64,000 nucleotides of DNA, from assembly GCA_024654525.1 (NCBI GenBank), contig JANLHI010000021.1, forward strand, positions 10,154-74,153. The letters are read 5' to 3'. Made by a program: the position numbers and the translations under genes. This document shows positions 51,197 through 60,122 of the stretch, one piece after another. The DNA is from Patescibacteria group bacterium. Lineage in GTDB: Bacteria > Patescibacteria > Paceibacteria > UBA6257 > 2-01-FULL-56-20. Under the pieces are notes generated by a model, which was not told the DNA's origin, ran no database searches, and saw only the letters and a program-made list of their open reading frames with translations. The stretch's first letter is position 1; every line of letters begins with the position of its first letter.

Positions 51197-51225
51197 ATAT
51201 CTGACTTTTAAACTTCACAATGATT

Positions 51226-53427
51226 TTATAAACCAATTTTTGACCAATTAAACAAAATACCAGGGTCTTCTTTTGTTCCCGCAGAATATTCGTCATGACC
51301 AATAATATGTTGCCGGTCAATTTTTATATCATGTCGCTGATAAATCCCCAGCAAAAGAGAATTGAGTGCTGTATATTGTTTGTCAGTATATCCGATATCA
51401 TCCTTTGGTATTGAACGATATATTTCTGAAGAAATGTATTGCTTCATTTCTTCCTCTGTCCCAATAGCTAAAATTTCTATTCCAATAGAATGGCGGTTAA
51501 GTTTATCTTTGTACTGTGGATAATCGGTAAGACTGCCCTTTCCCGCATGATACGCATTTCTATTTTCATCTACAAGATTAAATATTGTGCCATCGCGTGC
51601 AATAAGATAGTGAGCTGAAACTCCATACTGCTTGAAAATATTTATTACATCTTCCGGAATATACGGATTGGTTGATTTCGCTATGACATTGCTAGAAAAA
51701 TGAATTACCACGTGCGTTATGTCGTCGACTTCTGAATGTACTTCTGAATTTGAAAGCGGAAGAAGATGGTCGATTACTTTTGGTGGTAATGACTGCGGCT
51801 TTGGTTCAACAAAAATATTCTTTACCGAAGACGCTTCCTCATCGAGGTAAATGTATTTACTCACATTCGTAGCGGGAACATGTGGTTCTAATTTAATTCC
51901 CAGCACATCCTTATAAACCTTTGAGAGGGTATACATCCATTCGTCCGCTCTGTATCCGACATAAAGTAAATGAAAAGCGTTGAGATCTTTTTTTGCCGCA
52001 TTTAAATAAATATCTCTTTTTATTCCTTGTGCAAATTGACGAAAACCGTCTCTCAAATCTTTGTATTTTCTATTGCGTGTGCTGTCCGCATCGTAAAGAG
52101 GCAAACCATTTTTCATGAGAACATTTTGCCAATGATATGCCATCGGGTTGTTATACCATCTCGGGAATGAACAACATCCGAAACCGCTTTCTGATGCAAT
52201 AATTCCAGTTAAGAAAAGTGGATGAATTGAATACTCTTTTGCCACATCCACAATTAATTTTGCCATCAGATTCGGACTTATAATTTCTTGTTCATCAATC
52301 TTTATCTGAAAATAAATTGAATTTGAATAATAATCATTTATGAATTGACCTAAACGATTTACGAATTCATCACTATAAGGATTTATTTTTAGAGGGCTAT
52401 CATAATGTGCGGTTTCATATTTATAAAATTTTCTGGTTGATGTATTGACTGAAGTCTGATTTGCAACATCCTCTAATTTTTTAGCCGGGCGGATACATCT
52501 GAAACCAACATCGTAATTGTAATTACTCGGTGCCATAAAACTTCTTTTGCTCACACGAAGATATTCGGGACTAATACTGCCCCACGATCCTCCGCGCACA
52601 ACTTTTGTTCTGCCAGTTTCCGAACCCGTTGGATTATTTTTGGCAATTGCCGAGTAATAATTTTTGTCGTACCAATCATTTGTCCATTGCCACACATTTC
52701 CGCTCATTCCATAAAGTCCGTAGTTATTCGGTTTTGTATCTTTGGCTTTAGCCAATCTCCACCATTCACCAATCATCAATCCTCTTTCATCATCATAATT
52801 AGCCAAGGAAGGATCGAATTCATTCCCCCAAGGAAATTTTTTGCCCTCAAGCCCGCCACGAGCCGCATATTCAAATTCCGCTTCAGTGGGCAACCTGTAA
52901 CCATCGGCTGAACTATTTAAATCCCAAAGAGGATAGCCCCAAGCGTCTAATTTTTCGGATAATTTATATGCAGGCCGAAGTCCTTCTTTCTCACTTCTCC
53001 AATTACAATAATCTACCGCGTGATACCAATTTATTCCCGAAACAGGGTTTTCCGGTTTATTGTAGGTATCATATTCCCAGTATCTCGATTTAGTACCGCC
53101 GTCATTTATATATTTTATAAAATCTTCGTAGGTGATAGGAGTTTCGTCCATATAAAACGATTCCATGGCAACAAAGTGTTCGGGTTTTTCATCAGGGAAA
53201 TTACTACTGTCATCACCCATGGTAAATTTACCTTCCGGAACCAAAACCATTGTTTTGGTTCCTTGTAAAGTTTTTGGTAATTCTGTTGCTTTTGTTTCGG
53301 AAATATTTTTCTCCGCCACCTGCTCGTCTATATATTTATTTGATGAAGAAAAGTAAGAAAAAGTAGCAATACCAAAAATACAAACAAAAAACAGTAGCAA
53401 AATAATTTTTAATTTTCTCGACGTCAT
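51226..53427 (-). CDS. SUMF1-like domain fused to lytic and N-acetylmuramoyl-L-alanine amidase domains
   Basis: 733 residues from ATG 53427, with an N-terminal membrane anchor (about 6-26). Residues about 58-315 are a SUMF1/FGE-type domain (MVLVPEGKFTMGDD, GYRLPTEAEFEYAARGG, GMSGNVWQWTNDWY, VVRGGSW, VGFRC). The active-site cysteine pair of true formylglycine enzymes is missing. A lysozyme/glucosaminidase-like part follows (LTGIIASESGFGC, YNNPMAYHW, about 385-520). The C-terminal 165 residues are an Ami_2-type amidase with THVVIHFS, AHYLIARDGTIF, YHAGKG, IGIEI and HIIGHDEYS. It should act on peptidoglycan outside the cell. An alternative start is at 53445. Confidence 0.88.
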   Translation of the reverse strand: MTSRKLKIILLLFFVCIFGIATFSYFSSSNKYIDEQVAEKNISETKATELPKTLQGTKTMVLVPEGKFTMGDDSSNFPDEKPEHFVAMESFYMDETPITYEDFIKYINDGGTKSRYWEYDTYNKPENPVSGINWYHAVDYCNWRSEKEGLRPAYKLSEKLDAWGYPLWDLNSSADGYRLPTEAEFEYAARGGLEGKKFPWGNEFDPSLANYDDERGLMIGEWWRLAKAKDTKPNNYGLYGMSGNVWQWTNDWYDKNYYSAIAKNNPTGSETGRTKVVRGGSWGSISPEYLRVSKRSFMAPSNYNYDVGFRCIRPAKKLEDVANQTSVNTSTRKFYKYETAHYDSPLKINPYSDEFVNRLGQFINDYYSNSIYFQIKIDEQEIISPNLMAKLIVDVAKEYSIHPLFLTGIIASESGFGCCSFPRWYNNPMAYHWQNVLMKNGLPLYDADSTRNRKYKDLRDGFRQFAQGIKRDIYLNAAKKDLNAFHLLYVGYRADEWMYTLSKVYKDVLGIKLEPHVPATNVSKYIYLDEEASSVKNIFVEPKPQSLPPKVIDHLLPLSNSEVHSEVDDITHVVIHFSSNVIAKSTNPYIPEDVINIFKQYGVSAHYLIARDGTIFNLVDENRNAYHAGKGSLTDYPQYKDKLNRHSIGIEILAIGTEEEMKQYISSEIYRSIPKDDIGYTDKQYTALNSLLLGIYQRHDIKIDRQHIIGHDEYSAGTKEDPGILFNWSKIGL

Positions 53428-53733
53428 ATTTGCCAATAATAGCATTTTTTTTCTTATAGATAGGTAATGTCTATGCATTGTGAATTTTAAAAATTTTCTC
53501 GCCAAAAATACAAAAAAAAGAATCCCGCCAACATTCGTTCCCCAGCACATACTACTCAAGGCGCGAGATTTCCTTTTCTGCACAAGGTCTCGGCAAAGAG
53601 GGAATATGGTCGCGTAGATACTGTATATCCGCCGTAGGAATGAACGAAAGGAAATCCCTCGCCTACGTCAGCTATCAAGACCGCGAAGAAAGAGCAACTG
53701 AAAATCAATCTCGGATAACAGATCGGTGAAGCT
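53428..53733. other. Intergenic stretch with long-range pairing; possible structured RNA or remnant
   Basis: There is no gene with a clear start. Arms GGCG-N4-ATTTCCTTTTC (53560-53578) and GAAAGGAAATCCCTCGCC (53646-53663) can pair across a 67-base loop that itself has CGTAG/CTACG-like pieces. On the minus strand an unbroken frame of about 40 codons with no ATG crosses it and ends TGA near 53556. Eight T in a row follow at about 53518. No match to 6S, tmRNA, SRP or RNase P landmarks. Confidence 0.4.
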
Positions 53734-54648
53734 TTACTTAAAAGATTTCAATGCGTCTGCATAACCTCTAGAAATATTTTCCGCAATTTTTTGTTTATTT
53801 CTAGAAAGTAAACCCGCGAGGTTGTCCTTATCAGGGGCGATAATCATTATCCTGTATTTGCCATTATCTCCTTCATGGCTCCAAATAAAATCATAAATTT
53901 CATTCACTTTTGAAAATCTCTCAAAGAGACTATCTTTTGATTTTTTTGGCCAATCCTTAAAATAATTCCAACTTAAATTGTTATAGACAAATTTGCTTGG
54001 TTTTCTTCTGAATTTCCTGGAACGAGTCAAAATTACTACAATATCAGTGCACCCAAGATTTATTGCTTCTAATATGGGAGTGGGATTAACTACGCCTCCA
54101 TCTATGTATTTTTCCCCATCTATAAGAATTTTTTTATTTGATATCGCCGGAATAGTTGCCGAAGTCTTAATAAGATTCATAATCTCTTTTGGATATTTTT
54201 TGGATTCAAAAAATATTTCTTTAGCACTAGGATAATGTATCATTGAAAAGATAAGATTGGCGGCGGAGTTGATTACCGCAGCTGCATCCAAAGCCGTGTT
54301 ACCTTGAGTAAATAATTTGATTAAATATTCAACATCTAGAATTTCTTTCAAACGAAAGAAATTAATAAATTCACTATTCGTTAAATAGTCAGTGTATATT
54401 TCGGTAGCTAATTTTGACTGATGAGCCATGAAATATGCCCCATTTATGGCTCCCGCCGATGAACCAAATACATAGTCGAATGAATTATTAAAACCCATCT
54501 CTTCAAGAGAGAGAAGACTACCCATTGAGTAAGAGGCTCTCATTCCACCTCCTTGGATAACGAGAGCAGTTTTTACGTCATTATTTTCTTTTTCTCTAGC
54601 TTTTCTTTTAAGATTCGATTTTATTATCTGATGTATCGGATCGCTCAT
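53734..54648 (-). CDS. Patatin-like phospholipase
   Basis: 304 residues. The patatin catalytic set is complete: oxyanion loop QGGGMRASYSMG (32-43), nucleophile elbow GSSAG (62-66, Ser64) and the Asp in YIDGGVVNPTPI. The family hydrolyses lipid acyl esters. No signal peptide or membrane helix is seen, so it acts in the cytoplasm or on the inner leaflet. No CBASS cyclase lies nearby. Confidence 0.92.
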   Translation of the reverse strand: MSDPIHQIIKSNLKRKAREKENNDVKTALVIQGGGMRASYSMGSLLSLEEMGFNNSFDYVFGSSAGAINGAYFMAHQSKLATEIYTDYLTNSEFINFFRLKEILDVEYLIKLFTQGNTALDAAAVINSAANLIFSMIHYPSAKEIFFESKKYPKEIMNLIKTSATIPAISNKKILIDGEKYIDGGVVNPTPILEAINLGCTDIVVILTRSRKFRRKPSKFVYNNLSWNYFKDWPKKSKDSLFERFSKVNEIYDFIWSHEGDNGKYRIMIIAPDKDNLAGLLSRNKQKIAENISRGYADALKSFK

Positions 54649-54786
54649 TTCAACATTGTATCATCTGCGGTTAATTATATACGTGCTGAATACAGATATA
54701 TAAATATAGCAAGTCATGTTACGCGGCATCGCCGGCGTTTCTAGAAACCCGTGATAAAATTACGGAGTGATTTTATTTTACGAACG

Positions 54787-56442
54787 ATGATGAAACTCCC
54801 CCCTCTACACACCTATATTGCTATACTCGCTCTTCTTGCGATACCTCTCTTTCTTTACTCATCGGCGCTACCCAATGCATTCGTATGGGACGACGAAGAA
54901 CAAGTGGTAAACAATCCCGCCATTCAAGACATTCACAACCTCCCTTTAATTTTTACCGGAAGCACGTTCTCGACCGGAGGAGGAGGACTCGCAGGAAGCT
55001 TTTATCGCCCACTCGTTACCGCATCATATCTCCTCTCATACCAGCTCTGGGGAACCGACCCGTGGGGATATCACCTCCTCCAAATTCTGCTCCATACAAT
55101 AAACACGGTTCTTGTATTTTGGATTCTCCGATATCTTTTTTTAGTAGATGCGAAATCCGAGGATAACCACGCAACTAACGTATGGCTCGCATTCTTTCTT
55201 GCAATTATATTTGCCATCCACCCTACGCACGTGGAATCGGTTGCGTATGTGGGAAGTATCGGAGACGTACTTGCGGGATTTTTTGCACTCGCATCCTTCG
55301 CACTTCTTCTTAAAGGCGTGCGTGAACATCGCATTCAATCGCACTTTCTTTGGGGAAGTATCGCGGTAGGAGCAATAGGACTCTTTGCAAAAGAAAATGC
55401 CGCAATGATATTCCCGATTGCGTTATCGTATTTATTCTTTTTCTCCCATTCATCCAAAAAAACACTTACGTCATATTTCACCGGCACGGTAATTGCTGTG
55501 GCAATGTACCTTATGGCAAGACTACTACTAGCTCGCATTTCCTTTGGAGGCGCGCCACTCTCCCCGATTGCAGAAGCAGGATTTAGCGAACGACTCCTTA
55601 CCATACCACTGGAGTTGGTACGCTATATGACTCTATTTTTCTTTCCCACATATCTTTCCGTATCTCAACATTTTGTTGTATCTTCACTATTCACCGCCGA
55701 ATTTTTGATTCCCGTTACACTTCTTGTTTTTATAGGACTTCTTGCGTGGCGGTTGAGGGAAATATTCGTCGATATGGAAAAAAGGATTTTTTTCTTCGGC
55801 ATTGCATGGTTACTCTTCGGACTTCTTCCCGTTCTTAATATTGCTATTCCGCTTTATATGACAGTTGCGGAGCGATGGCTCTACTTCCCCATGATTGGTG
55901 CGCTCATCGCACTCGGTGCAATCCTTACAACACTTGCACGGCACATCACGACAACGCAGGCTCATGGTATTGCACTTGCCATCGCGGGGATAATACTCCT
56001 CTGCTTTTCTCTTCGCACCACAATTCGCATCGGTGATTGGCACAATGGGCTTTCTTTATTCGGACATGATGCACAGATAACCGAAAACAGCTTTGATCTC
56101 GAAAATAACTATGGCACAGAACTTTTTCGTGTCGGACGTTTTGCCGAGGCGGAAACACATTTTGAAAAATCCATCGCGTTACAACCCGCGTGGGCAATCT
56201 CTCGAAATAATCTCGGTGCAATCTATAGTCACAAGGGAGACACCGCGCACGCCGAGGAAGAATATCGCGCTTCAATCGCAATCGGAAACTATTATCTCGC
56301 ATATGAAAATCTTGCGGGACTCCTTATTCGCGAAAAACGATTTGATGAAGCACGCACGCTTGTAGCACAAGCCTTGCAAGTTCTTCCTTCAAACAAAAAC
56401 CTTATAACGCTCTCCTCATCACTTCAAGAGTCCGATAATTGA
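54787..56442 (+). CDS. Membrane glycosyltransferase with C-terminal TPR repeats (TMTC-like)
   Basis: 551 residues from ATG 54787, with about eleven membrane helices. The first outward loop holds the catalytic-type FVWDDEEQVVNNPAIQ, and ATHVESVAYVGSIGDVLAGFF-like text (HPTHVESVAYVGSIGDVL) is typical of TMTC/O-mannosyltransferase relatives. The end has two TPR units (NYGTELFRVGRFAEAETHFEKSIALQP and NNLGAIYSHKGDTAHAEEEYRASI). It probably uses a lipid-linked sugar, perhaps made by the GT2 enzyme at 28.5 kb. Confidence 0.88.
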   Translation: MMKLPPLHTYIAILALLAIPLFLYSSALPNAFVWDDEEQVVNNPAIQDIHNLPLIFTGSTFSTGGGGLAGSFYRPLVTASYLLSYQLWGTDPWGYHLLQILLHTINTVLVFWILRYLFLVDAKSEDNHATNVWLAFFLAIIFAIHPTHVESVAYVGSIGDVLAGFFALASFALLLKGVREHRIQSHFLWGSIAVGAIGLFAKENAAMIFPIALSYLFFFSHSSKKTLTSYFTGTVIAVAMYLMARLLLARISFGGAPLSPIAEAGFSERLLTIPLELVRYMTLFFFPTYLSVSQHFVVSSLFTAEFLIPVTLLVFIGLLAWRLREIFVDMEKRIFFFGIAWLLFGLLPVLNIAIPLYMTVAERWLYFPMIGALIALGAILTTLARHITTTQAHGIALAIAGIILLCFSLRTTIRIGDWHNGLSLFGHDAQITENSFDLENNYGTELFRVGRFAEAETHFEKSIALQPAWAISRNNLGAIYSHKGDTAHAEEEYRASIAIGNYYLAYENLAGLLIREKRFDEARTLVAQALQVLPSNKNLITLSSSLQESDN

Positions 56443-56515
56443 TTTTCACCTCTCTTCCGAGATATAACATAGAAAGCTAGATACCGGCTCAACACTGGAA
56501 ACCCCACAATTTAAT

Positions 56516-56881
56516 ATGAATGAACCAACTGAAAAACCAAGACTTCCAAAACTAGTACAAGAGAAAATCACCATTTTCCTTACGGAGCTTGACGTCTATA
56601 GACGTCAATGGATCATCACGGCAGGGCTCAATACCATATTTTTCTTTCTTCTTCTCACGATCGGATATTTTATGTTGATAAAGTTAGAAGTGTGGGCCTT
56701 TGAAATCAGCCCTCCACTTACGTTAATCACGGCGATGTCCGTTTACTATAAAATACGAATTTTGCGTTCACGGGCGCGATGGTTGAAACAGACCGCTCAA
56801 GATCTTCTTGCTCTATGCGACCCCGAAGACGATCAAAATCTCTATGAACTCTTCAGAGTGGTAAGCAAATGGACAGCATGA
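56516..56881 (+). CDS. Small two-helix membrane protein, unknown
   Basis: 121 residues: a charged N-terminus, two hydrophobic segments (about 35-57 and 65-82) and a helical, charged C-terminus (RILRSRARWLKQTAQDLLALCDPEDDQNLYELFRVVSK). I do not recognise the family. It lies 73 bases after the TMTC-like gene and before a strong terminator. Confidence 0.65.
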   Translation: MNEPTEKPRLPKLVQEKITIFLTELDVYRRQWIITAGLNTIFFFLLLTIGYFMLIKLEVWAFEISPPLTLITAMSVYYKIRILRSRARWLKQTAQDLLALCDPEDDQNLYELFRVVSKWTA

Positions 56882-56890
56882 AAAATCAAA

Positions 56891-56923
56891 ACGCCCGCCT
56901 TCACCCAATATGAAGGCGGGCGT
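56891..56923. terminator. Bidirectional terminator
   Basis: A perfect 13-pair stem (56891-56903 with 56911-56923), 7-base loop. T-rich tails flank it on both strands (CGTTTACAATT; CGTTTTGATTTTT). It separates two convergent transcripts. Confidence 0.92.
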
Positions 56924-56932
56924 TTACAATTC

Positions 56933-59482
56933 CTATCTCCCGATACCTATAACATTCAAAAACGGTGCGAGGATGGCCCCAAGAAGTGACTGTTGAGGAA
57001 TCGCTGATGAAGGAGAACTTTCTTCCAACGGCGGAACTGACTGAATCGGGGGTGGGGGAAGTATCTCTCCACTAGGTATTGGCATTACTGGTGGCGGTTG
57101 CGGACCGGACGGCTGAATAAAAGTATTGTTTTGAAGTTGCTGGGACTGAAATTGCTGATTAGAAATAAATGATTCTCCTTGTTGTGACGGGGGAAACTGT
57201 CCCGGTTGATTTTGAGGGAATTGCTCTCCACTCCGAGTCTCCGGGAAAAATCCAGTACTATCCTGCCGATGGATTTCTCCATTCGGCCATTCTTGTGTTC
57301 GCGAATCAAATTGCGGTGGTTCTCTCCTATCATCCTCAAAATGATTCGGCTGTTTATTATCTTCCGGACGTGGAAAAACGGTATTTTGTCCGGAAAACGG
57401 AATCGTACCACTCGCAAAATTATCTTGAGGACGCAACGGCTGGCGATTTATAATTCCGGGCTTATCGTTTTGCGGTTGAAAATTTGTTTTCGAGAAACAA
57501 TCAGCAATCGCCTTTTCCACTTCGGACCCCGACCGATCACCATGTCGAATCTTTTCAATATCCACTGCTCCTCCCAGTTTTTCTTTCACACATATAAGCA
57601 CCACTTCGGGGATTGCGTTGCCTTGTCGCAATGAAGGATCTCTTTGCGGTGACATCTGAGCACCCGGCTGTCCTGTCTGTAATCCCGGCATATTATTATT
57701 TCCTCCTCCCTGTGATATCTTTCCAAAACACTCCCGAATCGCTTGACCAAGATTTCCTTGATCTCCCATACCCGCACGAATTTTTTCTTCGTTTACCTCG
57801 CCTCCTACCCTTTCCTTCACACATGAGATAATTTCACGCGGAATACCTCCCGGTCCAAACCCCTGTTCCCGCCCTTCATTCGGCGAAAAAACATCGTGAT
57901 TTCCAGATTGAGGCCGTCCCTGCACATCCGGACGGAAATGATCGTCGCTTGGAGAAAACTGTTCAAAACAACTTTTCATTACCGAAGGATCAAATCCCTC
58001 AACTTGCTTCCCTTCCTGAATATTTTGCAAATTACCCCCCATCTTCTCCTTTAAACATGCAACAATTCCCGGTGGTGCAGTACGGATAAAATCCTGAAGC
58101 ATCTGTGGCGGTGGGCCGAATTGAGGCGACCCTCCTTGCCTATTTTGGTTGTTATCACCAAAAAATCCTCCTTCCTGCAACCCTCCCTCTTGATGCTCAA
58201 ACTGCCGTTCAAATTGAATACTCTGAGAACACACGCGGAACGTGTCTGCAACTTCCGGAGTAGGAGATTCCTTACCATTAAGAACCCGTTCAAACGTGTC
58301 CCCAAGCTTATCTTTCAAACACGCAATTACTTCTGGCGGAGCTTTCTTGAAAATCTCTTGGGGATTTCCTTTTTGTCCGAATTTTTCAAAACAATTACGC
58401 ATTCTTTCTCCAATATCACGACCGGGCGTCAACTTTCCCGATTGGATATTATCAAGCAATTCCTGTCCCAATGTCGACTTCAAACATGCAACAACCTCCG
58501 GTGGCGCATGCTCAATCCCCGCACGCATATTTACCACGCCGTCTTTCACTCGTTGCGCCTCCTCCTTACTAATAAATCCGTGCGCCACTCCAAAATCAAA
58601 ACATTCTTGCTGGTGCGTTGAATCATTACAATATTGCTCACACGCCTGTGGCGAATCACATCCTCCGGGACCTTTTCCTCCCGTTTCACGAATGCGCGTC
58701 GCTTCGTCGTGAGAAATAAATCCTACCTTTTCTCCAAACGCCGTACATTCTTCTCCATGATCAGCATTACCACAATATGATTCGCAAGATTCTTTTGAGG
58801 TACATCCTCCCGGAGTCTTCCCCTCCTGCATAAGAGAGGCGATCGTTTTTATTTGTTCAAGTGAAGGTTCCCTTCCTCTATTCCCCGAGTCTCCCCTTTG
58901 AGGACCCTTTCCTTGAGTAATTCCTGCTTTCTTTGCAAAGTTGAAACACTCTTCTGCATGACTGAAATCACTGCAATATGATTCGCAAGATTCTTTTGAA
59001 GTACAGCCGCCGGGCATTTTCCCCCCTGACTGCAAATGTTTTAATATTTTTGCCCCGTCATCGGTGTGATCTGATTTTATTCCATGATCCTTGGTAAATT
59101 TCACGCACACTTCCAAGTTACTGATATCACTGCAGAAATGCTCACATTCTTGTGGCGTAGTGCATCCTCCGGGACCTCCCTTCGCCACCGCCTGAGTAAA
59201 CGTCTTTGCGCGTTGTGCCTCGTCCTTATTCATAAGTCCATGCGCCTGAGCAAACGCAATACACGCATCGGCATGTGCGGGATCGTTACAATATGTTTTA
59301 CACTCCCCCTTACTTCCGCAATTTCCCAACTCAGGAACAGGAAATACAATACCCGCTTCGCCAACCTGCGTATTCGCCGGCTCTACGGCGGTATTCGTAT
59401 CCTGCGCATACACCAATGCGGCACCGACCATAAACACTGAAAATATACCCGCTATCACTACTGCTCTTCGTTGCATATCCAT
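56933..59482 (-). CDS. Secreted protein with two families of Cys repeats, unknown function
   Basis: 849 residues with an N-terminal signal peptide (VVIAGIFSVFMVGAALVYA). Residues about 50-330 hold five repeats with the pattern C-x5-C-x3-C-x8-C (e.g. CTSKESCESYCSDFSHAEEC), each followed by FA-x-x-HG-type text. Residues about 335-640 hold five copies of a second repeat, PPEVVACLKxxLG...CF. The last 200 residues are Pro/Gln/Asn-rich and end in a hydrophobic stretch (LLGAILAPFLNVIGIG) that could anchor it. I do not know the family. The disulfide-forming spacing suggests an extracellular structural or adhesion role; the redox genes at 4.7-8.5 kb could oxidise it. Confidence 0.85.
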   Translation of the reverse strand: MDMQRRAVVIAGIFSVFMVGAALVYAQDTNTAVEPANTQVGEAGIVFPVPELGNCGSKGECKTYCNDPAHADACIAFAQAHGLMNKDEAQRAKTFTQAVAKGGPGGCTTPQECEHFCSDISNLEVCVKFTKDHGIKSDHTDDGAKILKHLQSGGKMPGGCTSKESCESYCSDFSHAEECFNFAKKAGITQGKGPQRGDSGNRGREPSLEQIKTIASLMQEGKTPGGCTSKESCESYCGNADHGEECTAFGEKVGFISHDEATRIRETGGKGPGGCDSPQACEQYCNDSTHQQECFDFGVAHGFISKEEAQRVKDGVVNMRAGIEHAPPEVVACLKSTLGQELLDNIQSGKLTPGRDIGERMRNCFEKFGQKGNPQEIFKKAPPEVIACLKDKLGDTFERVLNGKESPTPEVADTFRVCSQSIQFERQFEHQEGGLQEGGFFGDNNQNRQGGSPQFGPPPQMLQDFIRTAPPGIVACLKEKMGGNLQNIQEGKQVEGFDPSVMKSCFEQFSPSDDHFRPDVQGRPQSGNHDVFSPNEGREQGFGPGGIPREIISCVKERVGGEVNEEKIRAGMGDQGNLGQAIRECFGKISQGGGNNNMPGLQTGQPGAQMSPQRDPSLRQGNAIPEVVLICVKEKLGGAVDIEKIRHGDRSGSEVEKAIADCFSKTNFQPQNDKPGIINRQPLRPQDNFASGTIPFSGQNTVFPRPEDNKQPNHFEDDRREPPQFDSRTQEWPNGEIHRQDSTGFFPETRSGEQFPQNQPGQFPPSQQGESFISNQQFQSQQLQNNTFIQPSGPQPPPVMPIPSGEILPPPPIQSVPPLEESSPSSAIPQQSLLGAILAPFLNVIGIGR

Positions 59483-59537
59483 GGACTTTTATTGTTATTA
59501 ATAATTTCAAACGAATAACACTTGAAAGTTACCTCTT

Positions 59538-59840
59538 CTATTCAAACGGGTTCTTATATGCCCCTTCAATTGGGTTTGCCGTAGGAGCCGACACTTCGAT
59601 CACTTTATCTTGAATCGTATTTTGCGCTTTCTCTAAAAGCGAAGCTCCTAAACTTGAGGTGCTTACTTCCACAACAGGCACCGCGGAAGTGTCCTCTACT
59701 TGCGTTACCGGAGTAGCATTCGGTTCTTCCGACACAGAACCAGTCTGAGAAACGACATACCACACCGCAAGTATAGCAACGACGATGATTACCAACGTTG
59801 CAATAATATAATGCGCTTTTTTAGAATCCATTAAATTCAT
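59538..59840 (-). CDS. Small single-pass membrane protein
   Basis: 100 residues from ATG 59840 (or 59831): one membrane helix (about 8-30, YIIATLVIIVVAILAVWYVV), then a Ser/Thr/Val-rich extracytoplasmic tail ending NPIEGAYKNPFE. No domain recognised. It is 55 bases upstream of the Cys-repeat protein and on the same strand, so the two may be cotranscribed. Confidence 0.65.
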   Translation of the reverse strand: MNLMDSKKAHYIIATLVIIVVAILAVWYVVSQTGSVSEEPNATPVTQVEDTSAVPVVEVSTSSLGASLLEKAQNTIQDKVIEVSAPTANPIEGAYKNPFE

Positions 59841-59920
59841 TGTAACAAATGAATAGATATCGCATGTGGATAAGTTTGTTTTGCACACTATTATAATCAT
59901 CACCACCTCTTCTTATAAAA

Positions 59921-59955
59921 ACAAAAACGTCCGCCCGTGTGAATCCAGGCGGACG
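59921..59955 (-). terminator. Terminator of the kelch-protein transcript
   Basis: CGTCCGCC/GGCGGACG stem of 8 pairs (59928-59935 with 59948-59955) with a 12-base loop, then on the minus strand TTTTTGTTTTT. The 166 bases between it and the kelch stop (59956-60122) contain a small GGGTATAACCC hairpin and nothing else clear. Confidence 0.85.
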
Positions 59956-60122
59956 CTCTCTCTGATTTCTGAAGATGAAGAAATGGGCGGTAATGGCATC
60001 GCGCTAGCGGGGTATAACCCAGAGGACAGTCTAGCCCTCAACCATCATTCCTCGTCTTCTTACTTGAGAAACTATTTAAAAGAACGCGTACAGTGTACTG
60101 CGTTCAGAAAATATTTGCAACT

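Noticed and set aside
51226..53427. Formylglycine-generating enzyme activating the AlkP/sulfatase-like protein at 43435
   Set aside because: The SUMF1-like domain lacks the catalytic Cys pair, and the AlkP-fold protein has no C/S-x-P-x-R site to modify.
53734..54648. Patatin as a CBASS or retron effector
   Set aside because: No nucleotide cyclase, reverse transcriptase or retron-type partner lies within reach. A housekeeping or envelope lipase is as likely.
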